Below, piece after piece: positions 63,905 to 64,000 of a stretch of 64,000 bases of DNA (positions are counted from its first letter, which is position 1; the number at the start of each line of letters is the position of its first letter). A program made the translations under genes and the position numbers. The notes below the pieces were generated by a model. That model made no database searches. It saw only the letters and a list, made by a program, of their open reading frames with translations, and was not told the DNA's origin. Source of the DNA: Atherinomorus stipes (taxonomy: Eukaryota; Chordata; Actinopteri; Atheriniformes; Atherinidae); NCBI GenBank assembly GCA_023101725.1, contig JALJCO010001134.1, forward strand, positions 186,001-250,000, read 5' to 3'.

Positions 63905-64000
63905 TCAGTCAGCCTGGGCTGGAGCCGGTGCTCTGTCAGGGTTTCTTGGACAGTCGCGGCGAAAGTGTTCAGTCGAGCCGCAAATATAACAGCGGTTCCC
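63905..64000 (-). CDS. gag: 3' end of retroviral gag: nucleocapsid zinc knuckle and stop
   Basis: The last 96 bases encode one CCHC zinc knuckle, CYICGSTEHFRRDC (63950-63991, spacing CX2CX4HX4C), a basic and Pro/Ala-rich tail, and a TGA stop. One knuckle is the gammaretroviral pattern. The rest of gag is outside the window. Confidence 0.88.
   Translation of the reverse strand, partial: GNRCYICGSTEHFRRDCPRNPDRAPAPAQAD

Larger units (their letters stand above)
58768..64000 (-). mobile_element. Gammaretrovirus-like endogenous retrovirus (5' part outside window)
   Basis: An old retroviral insertion on the minus strand in the tmem184c intron after exon 9. In element order the window shows: end of gag with a zinc knuckle, protease, reverse transcriptase, RNase H, broken integrase, a short env remnant, a polypurine tract and a 3' LTR. 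The pol order, the in-frame gag-pol junction and env starting inside the end of pol match the class I (gamma/epsilon) retrovirus plan. Env is almost fully deleted and integrase has two frame breaks, so this copy is defective. The 5' LTR and most of gag lie right of base 64000. Confidence 0.93.

Overview
This window is vertebrate nuclear DNA, most likely from a ray-finned (teleost) fish. The genes are split by GT-AG introns. The predicted proteins match vertebrate SLC10A7, TTC29, EDNRA and TMEM184C, and the order ttc29-ednra-tmem184c matches human 4q31. The introns are full of the short inverted-repeat DNA transposons, microsatellites and CR1/L2-type LINE tails typical of teleosts. I could not identify the species.

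Layout: (1) 1.9-12.2 kb, minus strand: slc10a7 exons 1-9; the last exons lie left of base 1. (2) 13.6-25.8 kb, minus strand: ttc29, ten coding exons, with a candidate RFX X-box promoter near 25.8 kb. One intron carries a 2.6-kb minisatellite with a 30-bp unit. (3) 25.8-35.9 kb: intergenic DNA with a nested foldback element, a LINE tail, a Tc1-like transposase relic and AT-rich sequence. (4) 35.9-50.3 kb, plus strand: ednra, with a probable untranslated first exon, seven coding exons and a polyadenylation signal. (5) 52.1-58.6 kb onward, plus strand: tmem184c, promoter and nine coding exons; the C-terminal exons lie right of base 64000. (6) 58.8-64.0 kb, minus strand: an endogenous retrovirus (3' LTR, env remnant, broken integrase, long open protease-RT-RNase H frame, end of gag) inserted antisense in a tmem184c intron.

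The four genes do not form one pathway; they are a conserved neighbourhood. SLC10A7 is a secretory-pathway membrane protein linked to calcium and glycosaminoglycan homeostasis, TTC29 is an axonemal protein, EDNRA is a Gq-coupled endothelin receptor used in neural-crest and vascular development, and TMEM184C is an OST-alpha-like membrane protein.

I found no convincing new multi-gene system. The most interesting signals are structural: a foldback transposon sitting in the palindromic centre of another element in both of its copies, UG- and CU-repeats abutting splice sites in four exons, RFX X-box motifs in the ttc29 promoter and tmem184c introns, an intronic array echoing an exon end and its splice donor, and a 30-bp minisatellite that keeps several frames open. 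The very long ORFs in repeats (up to 828 codons) are by-products of repeat units divisible by three, not genes.
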